Shown here: positions 42,280 to 51,166 of the stretch, piece after piece
Numbering within the stretch: position 1 is the stretch's first letter
How the letters are laid out: each line of letters opens with the position of its first letter
Assembly (NCBI GenBank): GCA_035358315.1
Contig: DAOPPB010000001.1
Location: 1 to 59,688, forward strand
Reading direction: 5' to 3'
Length of the DNA stretch: 59,688 nucleotides
DNA from: JAAZNV01 sp035358315
GTDB taxonomy: Bacteria; Patescibacteriota; WWE3; UBA101185; UBA10185
Notes under the pieces: model-generated
What the model was told of the DNA's origin: nothing
What the model saw: the letters and a program-made list of their open reading frames with translations, nothing else
The model's database searches: none
Made by a program: the position numbers and the translations under genes

Positions 42280-42894
42280 ATGCTGGAAACATTAGAAAGA
42301 ACTATAGATGCAACAGAGAAACCACATAATTTTTCTTCAAATTTACCGGAGAAAAATCAGCCGGAAACAAGAAACGAAAAACCCGAAGATGAGTTCGTTA
42401 AAATAACCGATCCGGAGGAATTTTTGGAAAAATTCTTTGAAAGTGATGGGTACAAAGAGGCTTACGATAATTATTTCAAAGGAAAGAAACTTGATTCTGA
42501 TGTGACAGAAGAGGAAAAAGCAGATTCTTTTAACAGTTCGGATAATGCAAGAATAGCTCTCATAAATTTCTCCAGGAATAACAGAATCATAATTAAATAC
42601 GATCGGCGTATGTATTCGGAAGAGTTCAACAAGAATTTCCAAGATTATGTACACTCTATTGGGGACGTGAGAAAAAAGACAAAGTGGGTAGATGAAGACA
42701 AAATCAAAGGATGGGATCAAGACAGAAGAAGTTGCCACTCAAGATGTTCGGATACGCTAGTAAAAGATGGGGTTGTAAGATATAAAAATTTGGCCGAGGG
42801 TTTGGTACAATTACTTTCCATAGAAAAGGGTCTAGAAACTTTCGGCAACGCCGAAGAACCTACATATGAAAGAATTAGACGCTCTCTCGTATAG
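42280..42894 (+). CDS. Hypothetical soluble protein
   Basis: The 204-residue protein is very hydrophilic. The first about 45 residues look disordered ('NFSSNLPEKNQPETRNEKP'), followed by a mixed alpha/beta region ('DNARIALINFSRNNRIIIKYD') and a helical end with 'RRSCHSRCSDTLVKDG'. No membrane segment, signal or known motif. TAATAT ends six bases before the ATG. It stands alone between tgt and another small unknown gene. Real coding is supported by length and promoter position; function is unknown. Confidence 0.5.
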   Translation: MLETLERTIDATEKPHNFSSNLPEKNQPETRNEKPEDEFVKITDPEEFLEKFFESDGYKEAYDNYFKGKKLDSDVTEEEKADSFNSSDNARIALINFSRNNRIIIKYDRRMYSEEFNKNFQDYVHSIGDVRKKTKWVDEDKIKGWDQDRRSCHSRCSDTLVKDGVVRYKNLAEGLVQLLSIEKGLETFGNAEEPTYERIRRSLV

Positions 42895-42973
42895 TAATAG
42901 GATCTACCAAGAGATAAAAAATGTCACATAAGATACAAAATATCACAAACTCTTTCCTCCAATACACAAATGC

Positions 42974-43001
42974 TTGTAAAAACCTTTATCAGTGCTAGAA
43001 T
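42974..43001 (+). promoter_or_regulatory. Promoter TTGTAA-16-TAGAAT with TG extension
   Basis: -35 TTGTAA (42974-42979), spacer 16, TGC-TAGAAT -10 (42996-43001). A leader of about 25 bases follows, with AAAGGAGAG just before the ATG at 43032. Confidence 0.55.
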
Positions 43002-43031
43002 CTCCAAAAATCAACAACAAAGGAGAGAAAG

Positions 43032-43355
43032 ATGGGAGATTTATTTTTGGAAGTCAGTGATCTTCTACCAAAAACGGATCGGTGCCAGGTATTTCGCATA
43101 AGCCTTGAGAGTGACGAAACTTTGATAGAGGTGCTTGAATCGTACTTTATTTTGATTACAAGGAAAGATAGCGGGGAAAGTAGTACAGAATATTCATCTA
43201 AAATCCGCAGGGGGAACGATGTAAACATAAATATTATAGGTACTGCAAAGTCGGAGAATTTGAGAGATATCATCCGTATTTCTCTTCAGATTGTTCTTGA
43301 CTACTTGCTAAAGGACAAATTGGCTTTAGAAGAGCTTCTAGAGTCGTTCAAATAA
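43032..43355 (+). CDS. Small protein of unknown function, own expression unit
   Basis: The 107-residue soluble protein ('MGDLFLEVSDLLPKTDRC' start) has no recognisable domain. Like the unrelated-looking gene at 22588, it is a single-gene unit with an extended -10 promoter, a short leader, a strong Shine-Dalgarno (AAAGGAGAG, six bases before the ATG) and a 13-bp-stem terminator right after the stop, implying high independent expression. Confidence 0.55.
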   Translation: MGDLFLEVSDLLPKTDRCQVFRISLESDETLIEVLESYFILITRKDSGESSTEYSSKIRRGNDVNINIIGTAKSENLRDIIRISLQIVLDYLLKDKLALEELLESFK

Positions 43356-43363
43356 CTGCACTT

Positions 43364-43409
43364 AAAATAGTCCAATTATCCCCCGCCGGAAACATTGGAC
43401 TATTTTTTT
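43364..43409 (+). terminator. Rho-independent terminator
   Basis: AAAATAGTCCAAT (43364-43376) and ATTGGACTATTTT (43394-43406) form a perfect 13-bp stem ending in a run of Ts. Confidence 0.85.
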
Positions 43410-43492
43410 AAATCATTTTATTCGTGACTCCATTTTTACACCATTGGTATCAACTATGAGCACCAGTTCTTTAAAATATAAGAAAAATCCTC

Positions 43493-43498
43493 TATGAT
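43493..43498 (+). promoter_or_regulatory. -10 hexamer TATGAT, 7 nt before the secreted-protein gene
   Basis: TATGAT-ATAAGCA-ATG (43506). Predicts a leaderless mRNA. Confidence 0.45.
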
Positions 43499-43505
43499 AT
43501 AAGCA

Positions 43506-45482
43506 ATGCCCGAAAATAATAAGTATCCAGGAAAAATTTTAAGGTGCCTGTCTCTTCTGGTTTTACTAGTTCTTCCGATTAGGACATTTGCTGATACAAC
43601 CCCTCCTGTTACAACTATCGAAAAATCCCCTCCTACTCCTGACGGAAAGAATTTGTGGTACAAGCAACCGGTAAAAATTACATTAATCGCAACTGACCTT
43701 GAAAGTGGTGTAAAAGAGATAAATTACAGAATTGATGGAAAAGTATGGGAAAAGAAAACTTTCTCCGATTCCCTTAATCTAGCTCCAAATCCGTCTTTTG
43801 AAATAATCGGTATGGACGCCCCTTTATACACACAAGACTGGAAAATAAGCAATTCGAGCCCCGGAGCAACTTACTCCAAAGATAGCTTAATTTACCAAAG
43901 TGATTTTCCAAACACTTCAATAAGGATAGAAGCAACAGAAAACAGTTGGCATGCCATAGATCACTCTGATATGTTTGCCGCCGCAAATTCATTTGACAAT
44001 ATGAGCGCCTATGTCTGGCTAAAAACATCCAGTGTATCGGGAAATGCATTTTTCAATGTTTACTCAATTTCTCAGGATGCTCTCGGACAAAAAACAATTT
44101 CCTTTATTAAATCCAGTCCTGTTTTAACAGGAACCAATGATTGGACAGAGATTTCAACGGTCTTTACACCAACAGCTGAAAATGTAATAGGAGTTTACTT
44201 AGAAATAGGTATTTACGGAACTGGAAAAATTTGGATTGACGCCGTAAATATAAGTAAATCGGGAAATCCGACAACCTCTTTTTATGTAAGTACAGACGGG
44301 AATCACACTGTTGAATATTATAGTATAGATAAAGCAAACAATACGGAAATAACAAAATCCATTGATCTCAAAATAGACCAAACTCCTCCGGGAAATTGGA
44401 GAGAATCAGGAGCAGTAAGGTCTTTATTCGGAAATGACCACCAGCTATATGTATGGACTCATGTTGATGATAAAACCTCAGGATTGTCAACATTAACGGA
44501 TAAATTTCAATATTTTGTACCCAGAATCAGTACTGAATTTGGAAGATTTCCCAACTTAAGCAGATGCGCAGGAACGTGGGAAGTAGACGGCTGGGCTATA
44601 CTTGCCAGCCCGCCTTTTCTTCCTGGTGTCAAGACAGCTTATCTAATAACTCCCATGGTAGACTTTTGCGACAGCGAGTGGTCAAAAAATTGCCACTTTA
44701 TTAGGTTTTACGCGGAGGACATGGCAGGAAATTCTTCCACACGAGACATGTGTATTAACGGACCATGGATAAAAATCAGGGGGAAAGGGATAGTAAGATC
44801 AAATCAAAATATAGATATGATATCGGAAGCTTACGAGGACAACACAGATGGTTTGGTAGAAACAGGCGGGCCATCAATAAATTTTTTCAGGTCCAGTATT
44901 GGCGCTTACGTCACCAACTCTCCCACTCCCACAGATTACACGTATCAAAAATTCTTTGACGAAGTAAAAGGGACAAAAAATCAAATATCAGCAACCGGAG
45001 ATCTTGTTGCATCTTCAGGAATATACTTCATAGATGGAGATTACAATATCACTTCGAATAAAATCCCCAGCAACTACGATGATATTTCATTCAATCAAAT
45101 AGTTTTTGTGAACGGAACTTTAACCATATCAAGCAATATAGAGATAGGAAATAATTCTACGGCGCTTTTTATTGTAAAGGGGAAAGAAGTATCGTCTGTC
45201 CCGATAGGTGTAAACATAGATAAATCGGTTTCAAACATTGAAGCAGGAATAATTACCGATGGAAACTTCTACACAGCGTACAACGCAGAAGAAGGAAAAT
45301 ATACATCAGATATAACACTAAGAGGAATTTTTATAGCAAATAGATTCTATTTCCAGCGAACTCTTCAGGGTACCAGAAATGAAAAATATCCATCGGACAT
45401 AATAATTTATGAACCCAAGTATGCAGTCAATCTTAATGATTATCTCGGAACGAATACGGTAAAATGGGTTTACTCCGATTAG
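43506..45482 (+). CDS. Secreted multidomain surface protein
   Basis: The 658-residue protein has a Sec signal peptide ('ILRCLSLLVLLVLPIRTFAD', cleavage probably after residue 29). It is followed by an Ig-like repeat region ('TTPPVTTIEKSPPTPDGKNL', 'DLESGVKEINYRIDG'), a carbohydrate-binding-like jelly roll (about 95-260, 'LAPNPSFEI' to 'IWIDAVNIS'), a second Ig-like part with 'IDQTPPGNW', and a C-terminal beta-rich domain (about 420-658, 'LVASSGIYFIDGDYNIT', 'GIFIANRFYF'). No catalytic motif or C-terminal anchor is seen. A cell-surface adhesion or polysaccharide-binding role is plausible but inferred. Confidence 0.7.
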   Translation: MPENNKYPGKILRCLSLLVLLVLPIRTFADTTPPVTTIEKSPPTPDGKNLWYKQPVKITLIATDLESGVKEINYRIDGKVWEKKTFSDSLNLAPNPSFEIIGMDAPLYTQDWKISNSSPGATYSKDSLIYQSDFPNTSIRIEATENSWHAIDHSDMFAAANSFDNMSAYVWLKTSSVSGNAFFNVYSISQDALGQKTISFIKSSPVLTGTNDWTEISTVFTPTAENVIGVYLEIGIYGTGKIWIDAVNISKSGNPTTSFYVSTDGNHTVEYYSIDKANNTEITKSIDLKIDQTPPGNWRESGAVRSLFGNDHQLYVWTHVDDKTSGLSTLTDKFQYFVPRISTEFGRFPNLSRCAGTWEVDGWAILASPPFLPGVKTAYLITPMVDFCDSEWSKNCHFIRFYAEDMAGNSSTRDMCINGPWIKIRGKGIVRSNQNIDMISEAYEDNTDGLVETGGPSINFFRSSIGAYVTNSPTPTDYTYQKFFDEVKGTKNQISATGDLVASSGIYFIDGDYNITSNKIPSNYDDISFNQIVFVNGTLTISSNIEIGNNSTALFIVKGKEVSSVPIGVNIDKSVSNIEAGIITDGNFYTAYNAEEGKYTSDITLRGIFIANRFYFQRTLQGTRNEKYPSDIIIYEPKYAVNLNDYLGTNTVKWVYSD

Positions 45483-45494
45483 AAACCATTGACC

Positions 45495-46880
45495 CTAAAA
45501 TTTCTTTTTTAACTTAAATTCTCCGTTAGAAAGGTCTTCAATGATATATCCAAGACCTTCTATCTGCCTTCTTAAAACATCTGCTTTATCCCAAATACCG
45601 TTTTTTCTGTACTCGCTTCTCATTTTTGCCAATTCTTCCACATTTTTCGGCACTTCTATTCCCACATGCTCCTGAAGTTTTAAACCTAAAAAATTATCCA
45701 TTTCTAAAATGGTATTCAATTTAGAAGCTTCCGATATGTTGCTTTTCACTAATTCCCAAAACACAGCTAAAGCTTCCGGAACATTTAAATCCTCGTTTAA
45801 TCTTTCCAGAAATTTTTTAACATATTTATCGGACGCCTCTGCTTTCGGGTCATATTCATAGCCGGAAACCACTTCAAATATCCTTTTTAGGGAATTTTGA
45901 GCACTTTGCATTGCTCCCCAGGTAAAATTCAAGGGAACTCTGTAATGAGCTGTCATGAAAAAATACTTCAGATCAAGAGGACTAAATCCTCTTTGTTTAA
46001 TATCCGAAAGCGTATAGAAATTACCTAAACTTTTGCTCATTCTTCCGCCATCAACAGTTAAAAAAGCTCCGTGCACCCAATAATTTACAAATTTCTTACC
46101 CGTTGCGCACTCACTCTGAGCAATTTCGTTCTGATGATGAATCATTTTTAAGTCCTCGCCACCGACATGAATATCTATCGAATCCCCAAGCTCCGACAAA
46201 ACCATCGAAGAACACTCTAAGTGCCATCCCGGAAAACCTACACCCCAAGGAGATTGCCATTCCTGCTGTCTCTTTTTATCTTTAGGCGAAAACTTCCATA
46301 AGGCAAAATCGGTAGGATTTTTCTTTTCCGGATTAGGATCTATTCTCGCTCCTTCTTTTATACTCTCAACTGTAAGACCAGAAAGCGCCCCATAATTCGC
46401 AAACTTGGAAGTATCAAAATATATTCCGTCGGAGGTCTCGTAAGTAAAACCTTTTTCCTCCAATGTAAGAATTAAATCAATTTGCTCATCTATGTACTCT
46501 GTGGCTTTGGTAAACTTTCTTGGCTCCATAAGATTCATCTCGTGATATTCCTGCAGAAAACTTTTTGCATACATATCAACTATTTCCCGGGCAGATTTTC
46601 CCTCGTCGGAAGATTTTTGCTCAATTTTATCTTCCCCGCCCTCAGGATCCCCCCCAAACTCATATAAATGACCGACATCGGTCATGTTCATTATGAAATC
46701 CACTTTGTAACCATTCATTTTCAGCACTCTGTATAGAAAATCGGCGAGGGTAAAGGTTCTCCAATTTCCGATCTGCGGATAGTTATAAACCGTGGGACCA
46801 CAGCAATACATCTTAACAGCATCCGGTTCAATAGGTTTAAACTCTTCCACTTGTTTGGTTAAGGAGTTGTATATCTTCAT
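45495..46880 (-). CDS. cysS: Cysteinyl-tRNA synthetase
   Basis: The class I synthetase (461 residues) charges tRNA-Cys. 'MYCCGPTVYNYPQIGNWRTF' carries the HIGH-type site, but it reads Q-I-G-N where H-I-G-N or H-I-G-H is usual. Zinc ligands are in 'GWHLECSSM' and 'IHHQNEIAQSEC', and the second signature is 'GRMSKSLGN'. Length is normal. TGGTAAAAT lies 10 bases before the ATG. The 3' end converges with the secreted-protein gene. Confidence 0.94.
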   Translation of the reverse strand: MKIYNSLTKQVEEFKPIEPDAVKMYCCGPTVYNYPQIGNWRTFTLADFLYRVLKMNGYKVDFIMNMTDVGHLYEFGGDPEGGEDKIEQKSSDEGKSAREIVDMYAKSFLQEYHEMNLMEPRKFTKATEYIDEQIDLILTLEEKGFTYETSDGIYFDTSKFANYGALSGLTVESIKEGARIDPNPEKKNPTDFALWKFSPKDKKRQQEWQSPWGVGFPGWHLECSSMVLSELGDSIDIHVGGEDLKMIHHQNEIAQSECATGKKFVNYWVHGAFLTVDGGRMSKSLGNFYTLSDIKQRGFSPLDLKYFFMTAHYRVPLNFTWGAMQSAQNSLKRIFEVVSGYEYDPKAEASDKYVKKFLERLNEDLNVPEALAVFWELVKSNISEASKLNTILEMDNFLGLKLQEHVGIEVPKNVEELAKMRSEYRKNGIWDKADVLRRQIEGLGYIIEDLSNGEFKLKKKF

Positions 46881-46890
46881 ATCGGGTTGA

Positions 46891-46899
46891 ATTTTACCA
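46891..46899 (-). promoter_or_regulatory. Extended -10 (TGG-TAAAAT) 10 nt before cysS
   Basis: Minus strand TGGTAAAAT, then ten bases, then the cysS ATG; UTR of about 3-4 bases. Confidence 0.5.
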
Positions 46900-46901
46900 C
46901 A

Positions 46902-47570
46902 TTAAAGCTTTGAACGCCCTTCTAAAGCCCTGGTCAAAGTGATGTCGTCGGCATATTCAATATCTCCGCCGACGGGAAGTCCTCTGGCAATCCTTGTTAT
47001 TTTTACCCTATCCTCGCTAAATCCGGAGTCTCTTATTAATTTTGATATATACATGGCCGTTGATTCCCCTTCCATACTGGTATTAGTTGCCAGAATAATC
47101 TCAACCATTCCAAAGTCATCAGAGTTGTCCGAAGATTCTTCATTTGTTTGCTCGTTTGGTTTTTCACTTACCAGAGTTTTAATCCTCTCTACAAGCTCTT
47201 TAATAAAAATGTCGTCGGGACCGATATTATTAAGCGGATCAATTATCCCGTGTAAAACATGATAAACGCCTTTAAAGTTGGTCTTTTCTAAAGCAAAAGT
47301 ATCTAATGAGCTCGCCACAACAGCTATTGTCCTTTTATCGCGCATAGGATCGTCACAAACCGAACAAATGTCATATTCCGTAACATTTTTACATATAGAA
47401 CAAAGTTTGGTTTCTTTTTTTAGATTCATAAGATAACCGGAAAATTTTTCAAGCTCTTCCTGAGGAAAATTCAAAAGAGAAAAAGTCAATCTTTGCGCAG
47501 TCTTAGGCCCGATTCCCGGGAGTCTTTCAAAATAGTCTATTAAATTGGATATCGGCTTCGGTAATTTCAT
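46902..47570 (-). CDS. recR: Recombination protein RecR
   Basis: The 222-residue protein acts with RecF/RecO in loading RecA. It has the helix-hairpin-helix start 'LIDYFERLPGIGPKTAQRLTF', the C4 zinc finger ('CSICKNVTEYDICSVCDD') and a TOPRIM domain ('IAVVASSLDTFALEK', 'VEIILATNTSMEGE'). A polar insertion of about 20 residues ('EKPNEQTNEESSDNSDDFG') interrupts the TOPRIM domain. It follows dnaX after 27 bases; the usual ybaB gene between them is absent. Confidence 0.95.
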   Translation of the reverse strand: MKLPKPISNLIDYFERLPGIGPKTAQRLTFSLLNFPQEELEKFSGYLMNLKKETKLCSICKNVTEYDICSVCDDPMRDKRTIAVVASSLDTFALEKTNFKGVYHVLHGIIDPLNNIGPDDIFIKELVERIKTLVSEKPNEQTNEESSDNSDDFGMVEIILATNTSMEGESTAMYISKLIRDSGFSEDRVKITRIARGLPVGGDIEYADDITLTRALEGRSKL

Positions 47571-47597
47571 AATAACAGGAATTTAAATTTCAGCTTT

Positions 47598-49229
47598 TCA
47601 ACTCATTATAGGCAGACCACCATCAAAAACATCTAAAATTGATTTTTCATTTATATCCTTAGGGTTCACCACATTCAAATCTGTCAGTTTATCAGTATCA
47701 CCATTGGAAAATTTCTTTGGTTTTTCCTTACTCAAAACACACTTGAAATTCAAATCTACACCGAAAACTTCTTCGCTCAGGCCGGCAATTAATCTTCCAA
47801 TACCCGCACTTTCAAGTCTTTCTTTATGAAAAGGATAAAAAACCTCTACTATTATAGATTTTCCTTCTACTCTAATCGGTTTGCATAAATTCAACAAGGC
47901 GGTCAACGAGTGATTTAGATCTTTGCTGCTTCTTACAAACTCGTTCCAATTTTTTTCTACTTTTTTGAAAGAAATCGCAGGTTTCTCACGCTCTTGAACC
48001 TCGTCACCCCTCTCCTTAATAGCTCCCTTTTTCTTCGCCTTTGATGGGCTAAACCCTGTTTTATGTATATCCAAGGTAGAATTTTCCTGGCGGCTATCTT
48101 CAACACTCTTACCGAATCTGCCGAACCCATCACTTTTTTCTTCTGCCTCACTACCCGCTATGTCCGCATCAAAATCCCCCAAACATATCCTCACCACAGC
48201 CATCTCTACCGGCAACTGTGGAATAAAAGAGCTTTTTATATTTTTATGGGCTTCCAACAATATTTCAATAGTTCTATCCAACCATTTCACGTCTACCTTT
48301 TTTGACTGTTCTTTTATTTCATCCAAAACTTCCACGGTAGCATCAGTTACAATATCTGAAACTCCGGATTTGACAAAAAGCATGGATCTCAAATATTTTA
48401 AAAGCTCCCCCACCCAGACATATAAATCTATCCCTTCGTTGTATACTTCCGAAACCGTATTTAAGGCGCCGGAAACATCCGAGTTCAACAAGAAATCTAC
48501 ACATTCAACATATTTCTTTTTGGAACTCAAACTTAAAAGAGTGTTTACATTTATATCCCCTTCATGAACCTGTTCTAATAGAACGCATGCACCTCTGTAA
48601 TCTCCCATAGATGCTTCTGCGATTTTTACCAAATCATCGTTCGATATTTTTATTTCCTCACCTTTCGCCACACCCTTGAGAACGGACACAATTTGCTCTA
48701 TTGTCGGTCTTTTGAATCTGAGAATCTGACAACGCGACTTTATAGTTGACGGAACCTTGTGGTCTTCCGTCGTACAGAGAATAAAAACAGTTTTTTTAGG
48801 AGGCTCTTCCAAAGTCTTTAAAAGTGCGTTAAAAGCCTCGGGAGTGAGCATGTGAACTTCATCTATAATATAAACTTTCATTTTTCCCATCGTTGGAGCC
48901 AGTTTTATCTTATCTTTTAGTTCCCTGATATCGTCAATTCCCCTGTTACTGGCCGCGTCTATCTCCACTAAGTCTATAAAAGAACCTTCCTTTATGGAGA
49001 GGCAATTTGCGCATTTATCACACGGGTCTCCGTTTTCCTTAAGCTTCTCGCAATTAAGGGCTTTTGCCAATATCCTGGCAGTAGTGGTTTTTCCCGTTCC
49101 TCGTGGACCGACCATGAGATAAGCATGAGCGGTCTTACCTGTCTGAACTTGCTTTGCAATAACGCCTGCAACATCACTGGTTTTGCTCATTTCACTGAAT
49201 TTTTGTGGGCGATACTTGGTGTAATACAT
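47598..49229 (-). CDS. dnaX: DNA polymerase III gamma/tau subunit
   Basis: The clamp-loader ATPase, 543 residues. Walker A 'GPRGTGKTTTARILAKALNC', the four-cysteine zinc module 'GDPCDKCANCLSIKEG', Walker B 'VYIIDEVHMLT', 'LLKTLEEPPKKTVF' and the sensor 'IKSRCQILRF' are all present. The C-terminal half is a divergent tau-like region. It works with the delta'-like protein at 404. TATACT lies 17 bases before the ATG, with GAGG as a possible ribosome-binding site. Confidence 0.96.
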   Translation of the reverse strand: MYYTKYRPQKFSEMSKTSDVAGVIAKQVQTGKTAHAYLMVGPRGTGKTTTARILAKALNCEKLKENGDPCDKCANCLSIKEGSFIDLVEIDAASNRGIDDIRELKDKIKLAPTMGKMKVYIIDEVHMLTPEAFNALLKTLEEPPKKTVFILCTTEDHKVPSTIKSRCQILRFKRPTIEQIVSVLKGVAKGEEIKISNDDLVKIAEASMGDYRGACVLLEQVHEGDINVNTLLSLSSKKKYVECVDFLLNSDVSGALNTVSEVYNEGIDLYVWVGELLKYLRSMLFVKSGVSDIVTDATVEVLDEIKEQSKKVDVKWLDRTIEILLEAHKNIKSSFIPQLPVEMAVVRICLGDFDADIAGSEAEEKSDGFGRFGKSVEDSRQENSTLDIHKTGFSPSKAKKKGAIKERGDEVQEREKPAISFKKVEKNWNEFVRSSKDLNHSLTALLNLCKPIRVEGKSIIVEVFYPFHKERLESAGIGRLIAGLSEEVFGVDLNFKCVLSKEKPKKFSNGDTDKLTDLNVVNPKDINEKSILDVFDGGLPIMS

Positions 49230-49383
49230 AACTGCCTCTGAACTTTAGTATAGATTTCAGAAACGTGTAAACCCACTAATTTACATTGGATATTTATTAT
49301 TTGATTCTTTTAATTAATCAAGGAAACGGTACGAATTTTTTATGTATTAAAGGAAAAAAAACAGTATTAAAGCCCAGCTTTAA

Positions 49384-49890
49384 TTATTTTGATATTAACG
49401 CAGATATCAAATCTAACCTAGTTATAACACCAAGTTCATTCTCTCCAAAATCCTGCAAAACCCACTCGTCAACCGGAATGTTTTTATCTTCAGGCTTCCC
49501 TATTCCAACCCTAACTCTCCAAAAATCTTTCGTTCCAAGTTTTTTAATTATATCTTCTACCCCATGATGCCCCGCCGAATTTTTTCCTTTTTGTTTTTTT
49601 ATACTGCCTAAAGGAAGATCAACATCATCATGAACAACAATTAAGTCATCGGGAAAAATTTTGTAAAAACTCATTATTTTGGAAACAGCATCTCCGGAAT
49701 TATTCATAAAAGTTTGAGGTTTAACCAAAATTACATCATTGTATTCCGCAATTTCCGAGCCAAATCTTGCCGAATTTTCCCACTCTAACCCTCTTTCTTC
49801 AGCCAACCTATTTAAAACAATAAAACCAGTATTATGCCGGGATTTCTGATATTTTTCACCCGGATTTCCGAGACCGACTATTAATTTCAT
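49384..49890 (-). CDS. pth: Peptidyl-tRNA hydrolase
   Basis: The 168-residue enzyme frees tRNA from stalled peptidyl-tRNA. 'MKLIVGLGNPGEKYQKSRHNTGF' in the first 23 residues contains the catalytic His (H19), and 'VKPQTFMNNSG' and 'VVHDDVDLPLG' contain the other active-site residues. It is slightly shorter than E. coli Pth (194). The ATG overlaps the end of the ybeY gene by four bases, so the two are coupled. Confidence 0.95.
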   Translation of the reverse strand: MKLIVGLGNPGEKYQKSRHNTGFIVLNRLAEERGLEWENSARFGSEIAEYNDVILVKPQTFMNNSGDAVSKIMSFYKIFPDDLIVVHDDVDLPLGSIKKQKGKNSAGHHGVEDIIKKLGTKDFWRVRVGIGKPEDKNIPVDEWVLQDFGENELGVITRLDLISALISK

Positions 49891-50195
49891 AATCCCCCAT
49901 CCTCGGGATGATGAATCCCCAATAGATGCAAAACACCGTGGCCAACCAATTCCGATATTTCCTCCTCAAAACCATTTCCATATTTTCCCGCCTGTCTTTT
50001 GGCCTGGTCTTTATTAACAACTATATCTCCAAGATAAAATGAACCATCTTCCTGTTTTTCCCTAATTTCAAAGGACAAAACATCCGTGGGATAATCCCTT
50101 CCCATGTATTTTTTATTCAATTTCTTCATCTCCTCATCATTTGTTATAAAAACTGAGATGAAAGTGTCTTTATCTAAAATATTTCCGGTGTTCAT
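49887..50195 (-). CDS. ybeY: Short YbeY endoribonuclease
   Basis: YbeY is a zinc-dependent RNase in 16S rRNA maturation and ribosome quality control. The 102-residue protein keeps 'DYPTDVLSFE', 'YLGDIVVNKDQAKRQA' and the zinc signature H-G-V-L-H-L-L-G-I-H-H near the end. It lacks the usual N-terminal about 40 residues and the C-terminal tail after the signature, making it one of the shortest forms. Coupled to pth by an overlap. Confidence 0.9.
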   Translation of the reverse strand: MNTGNILDKDTFISVFITNDEEMKKLNKKYMGRDYPTDVLSFEIREKQEDGSFYLGDIVVNKDQAKRQAGKYGNGFEEEISELVGHGVLHLLGIHHPEDGGL

Positions 50196-50239
50196 ATAAG
50201 CTTAAACCTTTTAAAACAATAAAACGTATGCAAATTACT

Positions 50240-50584
50240 TTAATTTCCAATCTTTGGATTTTGATTATTCATAGGGCGGGGTGTGTCCAACTCAAAAGGA
50301 AAAAGCTTTGCAAATTCCAGATAAACTTCCAATTCTGCCTTTTCCTTGTCCAGTAAGTCCTTTCTTCCTATTTTCTCATACAACTCAATGTTTTCTTTCC
50401 TATTTTTTACTTCTTTCTTCAAAACTCTAAAAGCATCTTCGTCAGTCAGTTCTTTATGAGAAGACCTAAGCTCAATTTCTTTATTTTTCACCTGGGAAAG
50501 ATAAAACCTCAGTACACCAACTCTTAAAGTATCATTGGCTTTTTGAAATTCAAATAATTTGGACCTCAGTTCATCTATTATCAA
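50240..50584 (-). CDS. YqeY/GatB_Yqey-domain protein
   Basis: The 114-residue helical protein matches the first part of YqeY ('VLRFYLSQVKNKEIEL', 'LTDEDAFRVLKKEVKNRKE', 'DLLDKEKAELEVY'), a domain shared with the tail of GatB. Family role is unclear, probably tRNA-related. It is about 35 residues shorter than usual. The TTG start at 50584 overlaps the rpsU stop (TTGA); no ATG is available, and rpsU-yqeY is a widespread gene pair. Confidence 0.8.
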   Translation of the reverse strand: MIIDELRSKLFEFQKANDTLRVGVLRFYLSQVKNKEIELRSSHKELTDEDAFRVLKKEVKNRKENIELYEKIGRKDLLDKEKAELEVYLEFAKLFPFELDTPRPMNNQNPKIGN

Positions 50585-50772
50585 TATTTATTCCTCTCAA
50601 GATAAAACTTTCTCTTAAGTTCTTTATTTTTTTGCCTTTTAACCTCACTGGGCTTTGAATAATGCTCCCTGTCTTTCATCTCCTGAATAATCCCGGACTT
50701 CAAAACTTCTTTATTAAACCTCCTAAGAGCCTGGTCCAAACTTTCTCCGTGTCTGACTTTAATTTTTGTCAT
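50581..50772 (-). CDS. rpsU: Ribosomal protein bS21
   Basis: The 63-residue basic protein 'MTKIKVRHGESLDQALRRF' with 'YSKPSEVKRQKNKELKRK' is typical bS21, which helps mRNA binding on the 30S subunit. It precedes the YqeY-like gene with overlapping stop and start. Confidence 0.92.
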   Translation of the reverse strand: MTKIKVRHGESLDQALRRFNKEVLKSGIIQEMKDREHYSKPSEVKRQKNKELKRKFYLERNKY

Positions 50773-51166
50773 ATTATTTCGCTAAGTCTTGGCTTATTTT
50801 TATCAAACTACAAGACAATATGCTAATCCCAAAAACGGGATCCTTAAAAACACCTCCAAACTATCTATTTTTTAATTAAATACACCACAAATTCCCAAAA
50901 TAACATCCTTATGCTACCTCACCACATTGTCATAATTTTTTTGGCACTCAAAAAATATAACTGACAATAATACTAACATTTAACAATCTGTTAGCCTTAA
51001 CATAGTGCACATTCTTATAACATATTAATTTTTCAAACCAACTTGACATTTCTAGTATATACCCAACACTTAAAAATTTGCAAAAACTTATACCACAAAC
51101 AAATAGTTACAGCAATGAGAAAAAGTCGGATTGAGATTTTATTCTTAAAACAACAAAGAAACAGGA
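50773..51166. other. AT-rich intergenic region, no gene seen
   Basis: Between rpsU and rseP (394 bp) I see no coding frame. A small ATCCC-N5-GGGAT hairpin is near 50828-50842 and CTAACA/TGTTAG arms near 50974-50995. No clear promoter could be assigned. Confidence 0.4.
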
